64,000 bases of DNA from the NCBI RefSeq assembly GCF_040115645.1, contig NC_089569.1, forward strand, positions 2,604,001-2,668,000. The letters are read 5' to 3'. This document shows, piece after piece, positions 35,029 through 45,975 of this stretch (within the stretch, counting starts at the first letter, position 1; every line of letters begins with the position of its first letter). The notes under the pieces were generated by a model that ran no database searches, was not told the origin of the DNA, and worked only from the letters and a program-made list of their open reading frames with translations. The translations under genes and the position numbers were made by a program. The DNA is from Euwallacea fornicatus (Eukaryota > Arthropoda > Insecta > Coleoptera > Curculionidae).

Positions 35029-36050
35029 CAAGCAGGGTGTGGGTTCATGATTCAAGGGGACTCAATTACTATCTCTTGCAACCCTACAAAACTAGTTATT
35101 CTTGGAACCACCAATGGCTAGTTAGTTTTAAACCATTGACTAAGTACCGTCTCGTACAACCTGTATTGCATGGAACTACTAGTGATATTAGTTACGCAAT
35201 AAAGCATTAAAACAACCAAACACGAGTGGTTAAATCCAGTTTCTCTCGGCCTGAACCAGACAAAATTGAGAGTGGTCCTTCGGTGTAAACTAAAATTGAA
35301 CCAGCCGCGGAAGCAGATACCATTAAGTTAGAACAGTGTCCTGGAGAGGTACAACAGCTTCTTCGACGACAATATTGCTTTCTTTTCCACTTTTCTGTGT
35401 CCAGATTCTCCTCCTGCACGTATCTGTTTATTTCTCAAATACTTTCTCAAACTCAAGAGCTATAGCAAACAATCTTTGGCCGAAACTTATTTAAATAAAA
35501 ACTACTGGCGATAAGATTGCTGAGTTTCGGTTACTTCTTATATATATATTTTCTGGTCCTTTTTAATATTTCTGTATCCATATTCCAGCTAGGTAAGTCT
35601 CTGTATATCCATTAAATGCTTTGCAAGTTTCGGAAATTTTGTAAATAATTAATGACACAGATATGCAGTAGAATTATTGACGCAGGATGATCATAAAAAA
35701 TTAGTTTCAGTTTAGTAATTTCAAGTCGTTGGCGTAAGTTGATTATCAAGGGAAATTCGCAGTAAAACTCTTCTCTTGGCAAGTTTCCAGAAGAATTACG
35801 TAATTTTTGAAGTGCGCTTTTTCTCGAAAATCGAGGTCAAAATAACTTATGCAAATAGGAAGAAAAAATACCTGATACAGAGCGTTAAATTAAAAAGAGC
35901 CTATTTTTCATAAACAAAAGTTAAGTTGATTCGAGTCCAAGCCTCCATGGGCTAAGCTTGACAAATGTGGAAAAATATACAGACTGCTGAATTTAAAAGA
36001 GGCGAGTTTTGAAACGAATTGAATGATTGCAGTCGTGTTTAATGCACCTT
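35029..36050. other. Unassigned DNA
   Basis: No gene recognised. An orphan CAGGGTGT word occurs at about 35034. The tract at 35660-35960 shares several words with 47500-47660 (for example TCGAGGTCAA and AAACAAAAGTTAA), suggesting related degraded repeats. Confidence 0.35.
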
Positions 36051-37027
36051 ATACAAGGTATCTCAAAAAAAACGAGCAAAACTACCACGCTGTTATTTAT
36101 GAACGGATTTTGATGTGCTGACAACCAAATAAAATAATATTTTTCAGACTATTAACTAACGTCAAAATTGATTTGTTTCTAATTCAACTTATTCCGCTTT
36201 TGTTGTCAACTTCATGATTTCCAATAGAACTCAATATTTTTTTACAGTTCTTGATGGAAAATATATTTTCTCATTTATTGACGTATGACAAGTTAATGTT
36301 AAAAAAAAAATTTTACAGAAAAAATTAAAAAATTAAATTTCTTTGAGTGCTAATAAATTAACTTTAATATTACAAATGGAATTTTTCTTCTGCATTTAAC
36401 AATGTATTTATTGAAATTGACACTTGATTATTGAGACCAATCATTGTTGCTGCAATAATAACTATTTTTATTGCACTAAAGAACCAATTTACAATGATCA
36501 CCCTTGCAGCATAACTGATCATAGAAAATTACGAGGAAGAATAATATGGTTCTAATAGTAAAGGGCAACTTTATCTTGTCTCTTCTCGCTGGGTGTCATA
36601 TGGGCACCACTTGTCTGTGGCGCTAGGCGTCTTTGTACAAGACGATGCAATAGCATGAGGTGGAATAAAGTGCAGATGACCACAGATTAAAGTAGATGGC
36701 CTCATGACGATACAAATGATTACATAACACATATTATTCATATTTTCAATTTTTTTTGTTAAAAATCCTTGTAAAACGTAGTTATCATACATCATTAAAT
36801 TCAGAAACATATTCTCATTCAAAACATATAAAAAGGGTATGGAGTTCTATTTGAAATTTTACAGTTGAGACCTGAAGCACAAAACTGAGTTAAAGAAATC
36901 AACTTTGACTTTACTTAGTAGTGTAAAAAATATAATTTCATTTGGTTTGTGGTTCACCAAAATCCTTTCATAATTAAGTGAGTTATAGCTTCGCCCGTTT
37001 TTTTTTTGTTGAGACACCCTGTTTGTA
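36051..37027. mobile_element. MITE, ~975 bp, with ~150-bp inverted ends
   Basis: The left end (36051-36200: ATACAAGGTATCTCAAAAAA...) pairs with the inverted right end (about 36870-37027: CAGGGTGTCTCAACAAAAAA...). Shared blocks include AGGATTTTG/CGGATTTTG, ACAACCAAATAAAAT versus ACAAACCAAATGAAAT, ATTTTTYA and GTCAAARTTGATTTSTTT. The interior has an 83-codon minus-strand frame at 36571-36822 with no recognisable motif. CAGGGTGTCTC matches the end of the 16136-18620 element. Imperfect arms suggest age. Confidence 0.7.
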
Positions 37028-39295
37028 TAAAAACTATTCTTAGGTGATCTGAAACTTAAAAACAAGTAAAGTTAAATATTGAAAATTAGTATAGGCAGAA
37101 TATCTTCCTCATTTTCTTTTGAAAATGCGAAAAATTGAGAAAGAGCTATATGTGTAGGGTTTACCTTTTAAGAAAGTCAAATTTTCCGTTACCGAATGGA
37201 GAATAGACTTAAAGTAGATTCATCGGACGTTGTTGTACTGCAAAATAAAAGCCATTCTCACCATCTAATATACTGAAGTAAATTTAAATATCCATGGTAC
37301 ATTGTAGAAATAGAAGGGTGAAGAGATATTTTTTAGACAACGTGCCTCGGCAGCTGAGAATTTGGTGAAACAAAATTTCCCTGAGGACAGGCCGGATTTC
37401 CATCTACCTATGCAGGGTCCGGCCCATGGGGAGTAAAAAAGTAAGAATTTAATTTCACAAGAAACGTGAACGTCTTTTCAGTACGAAAATTGCTTTCAGA
37501 CACACAGAGTGTTCCATCCAAACACATAAACAGAGCCTTTATTTGGGATGGTGATGCCACAAGGTCACAATTAGAGGCTCAGAGTAACTTTTTTTTATCT
37601 CTAAATTGTAACCAAACTGGGTCGGTTCTATTTCCCGAAGTTATTACAAGAAAATCAAGAATAGTCCATATTTCAGCACTGAAACATCTCAGTTTACAAA
37701 CTACATCACCACTGGTAAAAACAAACAATAATTGGAGCCGAAATTGATTGCATACGGACGGTAAACAGGACTGCGGTATTTACCAATAATGCAATGTTAA
37801 CAATAGAAATGGGGATTATATCAATAGACTGATTTAATTACATAAATCTAAGTTTGTTTAAATAGTCAATTCGCCGAAGTTATGATTTATAATTAGTCGG
37901 AAAAGGGATTTGCCGATTATTGAGTTATTTGAGCTTCAGAATTGGTTGCTTGAGTGGTGGTTCGTTTGTGAGAGATGTTTCGTGCAAAAAGAACTTCAGA
38001 GTTAAGCAGCTTTGAATGAAATAAAGAAATAAGTGAAGCTCGTCTCTCCTAATCCAAGAAGTGGCACATTCGCCCAGTCGATTTAACATATTCAAAGATT
38101 CAACGTCGAGTGTAAAAAGACCTTTAAATTGGCTATTTCTGTAAAATAAATGAGCGATAGAGGCCCGAAGAGTTACATTGGATCTTGAATTGGCCCATTT
38201 CCTACGAAAAGCGTTATTCGGAAAATCTTTTTCTGGATCTCCTAACGGATTTTATCGCTCGCTATATTTCCCTGCTCTATAATTGGAGCAGTTTTAGGTA
38301 AATTTTAACATCAGGAACACAGTTAAAACGTCCCATACAGCGACTCCAACAAATCAATGGGGTTAGGGCGCACTTTTTTGCATCCAATGCACCGTGGAGT
38401 GTGATTTATGAAAGTCGTATATCTCGGTGCGCTTTAAATAAAGAAGAAGAATGAATTTCCCGATACCCGCTCGTTGTTATTCGTTTCCGCCTCGTTTCGA
38501 TATACAGGGAAAAAATTAAGAATGAAATGTTATGGAAATAATGAAATCCCCTCCTAGTATAACAGCAGTAGGAGCATATTAGAAGGATTAAATATTTAGC
38601 TGGCCACTGAACTAGTTAGTGATCCTCCTTAGTTAACTTGGGTCTCCCACTCCATTAGCTCCAGATATAAATTATAGTCCAATAAAATCTACGGGAACGT
38701 ATCGATTAATCTCATTCACCGCATCCCTTTCATTTGCTAAAGGATATCGCATTATATTGTCACAGGATAGGGTGAGCTTAATTAATATGCCCCCATATTA
38801 TTCGATTACCAACATATTCTTCCATTCTTAAAGTGACTCTTCTAATGCGCATATTCGCAACTCGGAAGGATTTATTCTCAGCAATAGTCTCTGAATAATC
38901 CTAACCCAAAATTGAGATTAAATCCAGATATTTTATGTGTATTAAATTTCAATTTCCAGAGAAACCGCAAGGATATCCAGATAGTTCACGTAATCGGATA
39001 AGCGGATAAGAAGCATTTCAGTTGCAATAACTGCGGAAAGTAGATACCAAGCTGACATTAAGCATGCACTTGGGTGGGATATAGGCGGTTTAATGGGGCT
39101 GCGTACAAATTTTGCCTCGGTGGATTTGAGTTCGATATAACAGAAATGGTTGAGAGGTATCCAGGTTATAGGGGGATGCTGGGATTCACCTGATAACATG
39201 GCACAAAAGCATATTATTACAGTTCTATCACACTCTTGGAGATGCCACAGTGTCTTAATATTGTAGCAACAGATACTTTTTACTTTTTAGGAATA
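37028..39295. other. Unassigned DNA
   Basis: No coding region or element end recognised. Frames at 37466-37747 (non-ATG start) and 38942-39199 are featureless. Confidence 0.4.
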
Positions 39296-39299
39296 TTCA

Positions 39300-39795
39300 C
39301 AAACTGGCAAATTCAATTCAAGGTGTTCGGTGAAGAATCAAACCATGTCTTTGGGGACGTCGCTGATAGCACCTGAAGAGTTATGTCTGTTGTCTTGAAT
39401 ATCTGGCTCACATTATGAATGGTTAGATTTCATAAACATTCTTAGGAACGACCCTGTCATTTCCATATTTTTACTGTCTGGTGATTCTTACCTTTATATA
39501 ACATCTGCAATTTATCAGCTTCAATTCGAGGTTTTCAGTAACAAAATTAAAATTCTGTAGAAATCTGAAACAAAATTAAAGTGAATTATTGTTCCAAATT
39601 ATTCAGTCTCTTGGTGACGGCGCTCATTTTTTCTATTTTAGCTACATTGCGTTTGTTAGAAATTGAAGAACTCTGCAATTTGTCGGAGTAAATTCGAGCT
39701 GTTCGGTAGCGTACCAAAAACTCAATAATTCTGTAGAAACTCTGCAAAAAGATTAGAATGTATTGCTTCGGCTTTTCAAGCCCCTTGGGGGGTCT
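39300..39795. repeat. Possible degenerate tandem repeat, ~3 copies
   Basis: Three stretches, at about 39300, 39508 and 39677, begin with CTGGCAAATTCAATTC or CTGCAATTTRTC..., continue AATTCRAG.TGTTC.GT, and lead to a CTTGGKGACG-like word. Divergence is high. Seen by eye only; alignment could show it to be chance. Confidence 0.35.
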
Positions 39796-40602
39796 CCTGG
39801 ATCTAGCAGTTTTGTCTAAAGCTTTTAGATAGTTTAAAAAAAGTCACAAAGTTGAAGCCAGAACGTAAAAAAATACAAATCTTTAATCATCAAGAATATA
39901 ATAAAATTTAATTAAAACTTATTGATGGAAATGGTTCTTCTAACCGGCTTAACGAGACCCTTACTGGCTGTTCGTGAGAGGAAACGACTGTATTCTAATT
40001 TCAAGAAAATTCGATTCATTGATAGGAAGAAAACTAAGCACGTGTACTTTTCTTAAGTATCGCTATAAATTCTGAATTTTACTCCTACTTTTGGGAAAAG
40101 CTTCGGCTCAATCCCTTCGATCGATGAGGGGCGTTGGGAGGTAGCCGTTGTGCACAATACCCCGAAGTTTGCTTAACACCTACTTTGCAGCATTTTCCAA
40201 ACTTTGAGCAGCCGTATCTCAGGAACCAACGGAGCTGTTACCCTGAAGAATATCTCAAATTAATGGTCTTGTTAAATGTCAGTAGCTCTGAAAAATTCAG
40301 ATGCAGAGAGAGAAAATTCAGTTTTAGTGGCAGACAGTTTTTCTGCTCATGAAAAATTTATGCTCTTTTATGTAGAGAACCTTACCATAGACGTGTTAAT
40401 ATCAGATGCAAAGTTCCATTATCCTAAAGTTATGGTTGTTTAAACATTTTCTAAATAAAATCGAACAATTTTATGATATTACTGGACATGGGGAGAAAAA
40501 ATTCTGTTCCACATAAAAATATCCAAATAAATGTGATAAAAGTAGCTCTAAATTCTATGCCTTCAACTTTAGATGAATTTAAAAATCTTTTCTCTTGCCG
40601 AT
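39796..40602. other. Unassigned DNA
   Basis: No gene or element end identified. Confidence 0.4.
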
Positions 40603-41170
40603 TGTTCTTCGAAGAAGACGTTCTTGTTTCTTTCGAGCGTGCGTCAGTTTAAGAGAAAATTCCTACGTACAAGTTAAGTTCAGAAAAAGAAAATTCCAGG
40701 GGCTTAAAATGCAATACGTGCGATCAATTCAGATAAAGAGAAAAAATTATCGGCCCGAGAAGCTATATAAGTCTTCACTGGGCGGAATGCAATATCTCTT
40801 TTAGTTTCCGAGATATACGATCACATTTTTTCCTTTATTTTCTTTGGAAATAGAGCTTTATACACAACTAGGAGTTGTTGGAGCGATGGAATTGCACACT
40901 ATTCTCAATTAAAATGAATCGGAACAAAATTCGCCCTTCACTACGAATTCAGACGAAAACTCTTGTTATTGTTTCGGTGACAAATTTTTCACCATATTTA
41001 AAAAAAATATATTCGAAAAACGGAAAATAACAAAACTAAAATGTATAAAATAAAACTCTCATTTTTTAGTGACAGAGGCGGAAAGTTTCTTGGAAGCTGA
41101 ATTTTTACACTTCAAGGCCTCAATATAGCTTATATACCGCCCGAATGAATCGATTTAAGCGGAAAATGTC
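40603..41170 (+). repeat. Unclassified dispersed repeat, copy A
   Basis: Collinear with 58079-58670 in the same orientation. Strongly shared blocks are GAGAAAATTCYTACRTACAA, GGAATGCAATATCTCTTTTA, GTTTCCGAGATATA and GCGATGGAATTGCACAYTAT; similarity weakens but continues to about 41170. No terminal inverted or direct repeats and no target duplication are obvious. Each copy has an open frame of 60-69 codons in the same register (containing LRENSY.QVK), but with high nucleotide identity this need not mean protein selection. Confidence 0.8.
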
Positions 41171-42419
41171 ACTTCAAAAAGTTTTTAAAAAACTCAAAAT
41201 TTCTAAAAATTTTCAGCTTATCAAAATGTCTCAAAAATTTGAAAATGGGCGAAATTGAAGATTTAGACACTTTCAAGCTGGAATTGTTCCTTTTTTAATA
41301 ATTTTTTTTGTGGATATTAATTAATGTTTTTCCATAGTTCTGAAGATGTTTTATTACTTTGAGTAATTAACACGTGTTAAGAGAGCAAGGATCATTATAG
41401 ATTCACCATAATATCAAGAAACTTTGAACGTTCCATAAAATAATCAATATAGTCTTAATAAGATAGTCAGTGACACACCTTAAACAAGTCGTATCACGAA
41501 GAGAGCTTTGCTGGTATCTACACACTTTCAATCCATATTTTCGGCATCAAAAGAATTGCCTAGAAGCAAATTCCTCCAACAAGGTCCAATACAAACGCAA
41601 TGCCCTCAATCGAATTGGGGTTACTCTGATTAATGAGAATCGGTAAGATGGGCGCACGTAGAGCGTAAAACATCCTCACTAATTGCGAGTTGTGTCCAGT
41701 AGTAGACGCCTTTAATAACGAGAGAAAGAGGGTCGGAGACGCGATAAACGAGAACCGGAGGTCGGCGAAGAGCATCCAAGTGTCAAAGCAAACAGGGAAC
41801 AAGGGATATTTGATTGCAAAGGGACTGTTTAACTGTAATCCGGTTTCGTTGATTTTTCGTCGCATAAGGGATTAAATTCTTGTAAACGTCCATGTTTTCC
41901 CCTGACTAAAACCAAATTAGACCGTCATAGATTCATGGAGGACCGATCAAAATCACATTAGGCGTTATTAACCGCAATCCAATCCTATCCGGGACATAGA
42001 GCCCTTATTTACCCTTACACCCGAAACAAGGCCGAGGGTTGTCATGTTTGTTCCAGGTGTGTCCCGAATACTCTCTGTCGACTACTTAGGCCCAAACGCA
42101 TTAATTCGGGTTTGTGTCGTTGTGACTGCTGTGGGTTTTGGGCCGGAATTTGTCGTTCATAATACACCCCCTAAGACGTGTAATTTAGCTAATGTCTTTG
42201 ATTATTATATGAGGAAAAGCTTAATCAATCAACAACCAAATAGCAACGAATGTCTCAGACAATGCAGCGAGCATTTTAGTTGTGTAGAACCAAAAGAAAG
42301 AATTTTAAAATCAGTTACGAATCTTCAAATTTACCCAAGATTTTTTATCGTGTATATATGATGAAAAATTTCCAGCTTCTTGAGAGTTTAGAGTAATAGA
42401 GCAAGCATTTTCCTTCATA
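41171..42419. other. Unassigned DNA
   Basis: Frames at 41560-41865 (minus) and 42044-42361 (plus, 105 codons) have no recognisable domain or gene-like context. Confidence 0.4.
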
Positions 42420-42610
42420 GACCCTCAAACATTAAAATCTAGATGTGCTAGATCAGGCGATCGAAGCGGCCAAGCAATTGATCTTCCAAGACCTACCCAT
42501 CTCTGTGGATGATTTGAATTCAGCCAGTTTCTCATTACTAGGGAGTAATGTGAAGGACGTCCGTTTAATTGTGCTATTAATTTGTACTGAAAACTTAAAC
42601 TAAATATCAG
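42420..42610 (-). pseudogene. DUF4817-type transposase, catalytic-region remnant
   Basis: The minus strand reads AQLNGRPSHYSLVMRNWLNS, matching the second catalytic block (family form DGAPAHF..., here with Asp changed to Asn). It continues HPQRWVGLGRSIAWPLRSPD and LAHLDFNV then a stop, the third block. No start, HTH or C-terminal end is recognisable. Downstream on the plus strand, at about 42656-42780, there is sequence resembling the terminal arm of the 25572 element, including an ATCCTGTATTTCC end. The remnant belongs to the same element group but its boundaries are lost. Confidence 0.78.
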
Positions 42611-42655
42611 AAAAACTTTAGGAACTATAAAAAATAAACTAAAAAAATGTAAAAT

Positions 42656-42785
42656 TTCAACATCCTGTATTTCCTTAACAAAGCATTTCTCGAATATGGT
42701 TGATATAGTAAACTGATATTAATTTATGCGTAGAATACGTGGTTAAAATCCCAGTGGGAAACATTTGAAGAGCTGTGTAATATGT
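42656..42785. repeat. Degraded arm resembling the 25572 element end
   Basis: Read inverted, it contains in order ACAGCTCT...CACGTATTCTACGCATAAATTA..., TTTACTATATCAACCATATT, GAAATGC and GGAAATACAGGATGTTGAAA. The 25572 arm has the corresponding GTGTTCTACAGCTAAAATAT, TTATATAAACTATATT, AAAATG and ATATACAAGGTGTGAAAA. Weak, but the order is kept and it lies beside a transposase remnant of that group. Confidence 0.5.
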
Positions 42786-43299
42786 ATATAAATTATTTTA
42801 CTGCTGACCTATGCCCATGACTTTTATTTAAGTTTGTTTTGTAAAAGCATATCAACAAATTCGGAAACTATAAAATTATTTAAGAATCAGACAAATGCAT
42901 ACTGGCACTGAATCCACAAGGTCTCTGTTGACCGATTCAGATCAGTGCAACCTCCTCCTCTCGCCGCACAAACTTTAATAAAACTTCTACTCCTTTATCT
43001 TTCTCTCCCTGGGGCAATAAGAATTCCGTGTGTTTATGTGCTCGTTGACGTAAATATTACTTAGACGAGAGAACAAGGAGTAAATAAGCCATTTCGGGCG
43101 TAGAGATCCGTATCATTTAGCGTAGTATGACGCATTTCCGCTGACGGAGTAGAGGCAGCACATCGGACGGCCACAGCAGCAGCCGCTGGACCGATCAATA
43201 ATGTTGTACACTCCCAAATTCGAGGAAAGTGGACGAATTTTCGGGGATTTACCTCTGAAATTAAGCGCTAAAAAATATCAACAAATAAGAAAATAAATA
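42786..43299. other. Unassigned DNA downstream of the secreted-protein gene
   Basis: A GC-richer patch at about 43120-43200 (CACAGCAGCAGCCGC) is the only notable feature. It lies about 100 bases beyond the polyadenylation signal of the minus-strand gene. Confidence 0.4.
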
Positions 43300-43310
43300 T
43301 TTATTTTATT
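43300..43310 (-). terminator. Polyadenylation signals, overlapping AATAAA pair
   Basis: On the minus strand, AATAAAATAAA gives AATAAA at 43310-43305 and again at 43305-43300. They lie about 32 bases after the stop codon of the 233-codon gene, a normal position for a gene with a very short 3' untranslated region. Confidence 0.7.
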
Positions 43311-43341
43311 CCACAGAACACTCGTCACAAAGTCCGCATAA

Positions 43342-44043
43342 CTAGAAATCCTCATAAAATGTTTTCTTGTTCAGGTAGTACTTCCTCACTCTAAAGAAAG
43401 GCACATATGTCACGTATTTTGCGTTATTGTTATCCGGATCATCAAGATCACCACTCGTGCTCTGAAATGGATCAGAATAGAAGTTTCCAATGTCACTCCT
43501 CACCAAGTATCTCTGATACTCACTTGGCACGGTCAAAGTGGCACTAACGTCTCGTTTCCTTTTTCGCAGAAACATTGTCTGCAGCACATTAATATTGTCA
43601 CATAATGTGGCATCACTAAAATCACTTTTGTCCACGTTTCTCTTAACGAGACTTCGATGGTCAGCTAATGTCGCTTCATGATGGTTACTATCTGTGTCCC
43701 CGTCAAAATGTTGATGTTGAGCAAATCCCATGTCGTCTTTATCTACAATTTCCAGCCGTAAGTATCGATCATCCTTCTGGCGATATAGAGGCAAAAAGTC
43801 GTAGAACTCCTTAATTTTAAAGAGGTAATAATGTTTCTTGGTATCTGCATTGTCACTAGTTATGACCTCCTTTAATGCTTTGGACGATATCGCTGACGCT
43901 TTAGCCACCACTTTATCCACCTCACTGGGATCAACTGCTAACCCTTCCACCCTAATGTCCTCTGCATGTTCGTCTAGGGGATGACTGACGGCCACTTGGA
44001 GTTTACTACACAGCAATAATAACGTAAAAGTAAAAACGAGCAT
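43342..44043 (-). CDS. Secreted protein with basic cleavage sites, family unknown
   Basis: A 233-residue intronless ORF on the minus strand. The ATG at 44043 is preceded in frame, two codons upstream, by TAG, so this start is firm unless spliced. Residues 1-20 (MLVFTFTLLLLCSKLQVAVS) are a signal peptide with likely cleavage before HPLDEHAED. The rest is hydrophilic, acidic and Asp-rich, with no membrane segment. Two basic processing sites stand out: LVKR (132-135) and RKRKR (160-164, a furin/prohormone-convertase-type site). They bracket a 24-residue segment (136-159) holding the only Cys of the mature protein. The C-terminal part is rich in Tyr and Phe (FFRVRKYYL). A TATA box lies upstream and AATAAA downstream, supporting a complete transcription unit. 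It may be a neuropeptide-like precursor or another extracellular protein. I do not recognise a family. It is the only ORF here that looks like a host gene. Confidence 0.8.
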   Translation of the reverse strand: MLVFTFTLLLLCSKLQVAVSHPLDEHAEDIRVEGLAVDPSEVDKVVAKASAISSKALKEVITSDNADTKKHYYLFKIKEFYDFLPLYRQKDDRYLRLEIVDKDDMGFAQHQHFDGDTDSNHHEATLADHRSLVKRNVDKSDFSDATLCDNINVLQTMFLRKRKRDVSATLTVPSEYQRYLVRSDIGNFYSDPFQSTSGDLDDPDNNNAKYVTYVPFFRVRKYYLNKKTFYEDF

Positions 44044-44099
44044 TGTGTGCTATTTGTGCGTTTGTGAATGTTTAGCAAGATGGTGGTGACTAAGCATGG

Positions 44100-44106
44100 T
44101 TTTATA
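44100..44106 (-). promoter_or_regulatory. TATA box of the secreted-protein gene
   Basis: TATAAAA on the minus strand, about 57-63 bases before the ATG. That would put transcription start near 44070-44080 and give a 5' untranslated leader of about 30 bases. No alternative TATA is as well placed. Confidence 0.65.
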
Positions 44107-44818
44107 TTGATTTTTTGAATTGACGTTATTCACGTGAAGGTGCTAATCGAGGTGACACCTTGCGGTCAAGAGATATTCTTGAAAACAACTGTGTTTGATT
44201 TGATTTTAGGCCAATTTGCAAGTTCAGCAAAAGTTTTATTTCAACCACGAGGTTGAAAATTGGTTTGGAAGGAACCGATAACAGCTTGATCACCCTCAAA
44301 ATATTGATGAATAAATTTATTTCACAACACTCGAGTTATGTATAGTGAAATGGTGAGGGGGGATTTTACAGGTTCAGTAATCTACTTGGGAAGTATTTAA
44401 TTAAAACACACTAGAGGCTCGCATCGCTGACTTTAGATACGTGATGGAGTCCTATAACAAGTGTTCAATGATAATACGAGCATTATTGCTATTGTTGTTG
44501 TTGGTTTAATTGCACACATTGAAAGAAATAATTAAGTTTGCAAATATGCCTGAGAATGGCTTTTAAGGATTTGTGTTTGAATTACTCGTTATCATGCACG
44601 GAAAATCTTCCAGAATCGAGGTTCTGTTATTTTGCTGCAGCAATGCGGATGTAAATATTATGAATTTTTCAATAGAAATGTCATACTTGTTGCAAAGGAC
44701 CTCACCCATTTTCATACAGAACCCTTCTAAACCAGTTTTGTTTTCCCACATGTTAATGTTTTCATCCTTTTGCGTAAGGTGTGAGTTATTATGGCACGTT
44801 ACAACCGGCGACAACGTT
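44107..44818. other. Upstream region of the secreted-protein gene
   Basis: Contains the presumed upstream control region. Two complementary open frames at about 44563-44827 overlap on opposite strands and are treated as chance. Confidence 0.4.
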
Positions 44819-44995
44819 AGGCGTTAACGTTATAATACATTTCACTTTTGTCCAACATAAGCGTACCCTCGGCCGTAAATAATTTGCGATGTTTGCATGT
44901 AAACGGGGATCTAATTTCGGAACTGTCATAAACTGAATGGTCGTTGTTTGTACGGCTAAATGGTAAAGTTTCCCTATTTAACCTTTATACGACTT
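44819..44995. repeat. Short direct duplication, copy 1
   Basis: Collinear with 45354-45525, same orientation, offset 530-535 bases. Shared words: GGCGTTA, TTTCACTTTTGTCC, ATCTAATTTCG, AACTGTCATAAAC, AATGG and TATTTAACCTTT. Non-coding, moderately diverged. Confidence 0.85.
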
Positions 44996-45353
44996 TTACT
45001 TGTTACGTTTATGGGAGCCCATGACGACGTGCGGAGCGACGGAAGTAAAACGAATCGCCCTAATAAAACCTCGTTTTATGCCCGTCTGCAGCTTCCAGTT
45101 TACTACAGGATACCTACCTCCTCCCTAGCGGTATTCCGAACATCCAGATCTATCACATACTAAGTATTCCAGGTCCAGGGCGCGTCTCGAATGCTTTTAA
45201 TTCCGGACCTTGTTAGGGACCAGGCAAGCCGCACGAGCTATGACATAATTTATCCGGATTTCAGGAGCCTAGTTTCGTTTTCCAGGCCCCGCCCGTGCCT
45301 AAAGGGCGAAGCCCTCCATATATGCAACAAAAAGGCATATTCATCATGTGGGG
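44996..45353. other. Spacer between duplication copies
   Basis: Nothing recognised. The repeated CTACC/CCTCC words are unremarkable. Confidence 0.4.
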
Positions 45354-45525
45354 CGTCGGCGTTATACGTTTCACTTTTGTCCTAATACGCTAGCGTAGTC
45401 TTGTTACTAATAATTTAGGAAGTTGTACGTGTAAAGGCGAATCTAATTTCGAAACTGTCATAAACCCAATGGCGGTTTGTGTCTGTGTTAAATGGGAAGT
45501 TTCCGTATTTAACCTTTGAAGACTT
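45354..45525. repeat. Short direct duplication, copy 2
   Basis: Second copy of the 44819-44995 unit, in tandem orientation. It has no terminal repeats of its own, so a local segmental duplication is more likely than two transposon insertions. Confidence 0.85.
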
Positions 45526-45973
45526 CACACGGCAAAGGGATTAATTAGGAAAACACACTTAAGCTTCGCCGTTGCCAAATAATGTCTTCTCCATTTAAAT
45601 GGCTATATCTCTCTATTTACGACACGCCTAATATGCATATTCCGATGGTAAAAAGGATCGGATGGTCGCATCAGCGCCGAAAAGCTCCCTCTATAAGGAA
45701 TATTTATGATTTTCAATTATCCATACAAAAACCTATCAGCGCCAAACGTGCCGGAATATAACTTACCGAAATACAAAGCCCGACTGTAAACTGCATTACC
45801 CATAACTCGTTGAAATATTGCTTCAGATAAGGTACAGAATTACTTATAGTCTTTTTGGTACCGGTAAAAGGCTTTTTTCAAGGGAATTACTTTCAGAATT
45901 TCACAGAATATTCTTCCTAGGGCCTCAGTTCAGACTACACCCCAAAGCAATCCCTATTAAGGTGCGACCGAAG
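45526..45973. other. Unassigned DNA
   Basis: No feature recognised. Confidence 0.4.
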
Positions 45974-45975
45974 TA

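Noticed and set aside
36571..36822. 83-codon frame inside the 36-kb MITE as a transposase remnant
   Set aside because: No HTH, catalytic or SPDL-type motif is present.
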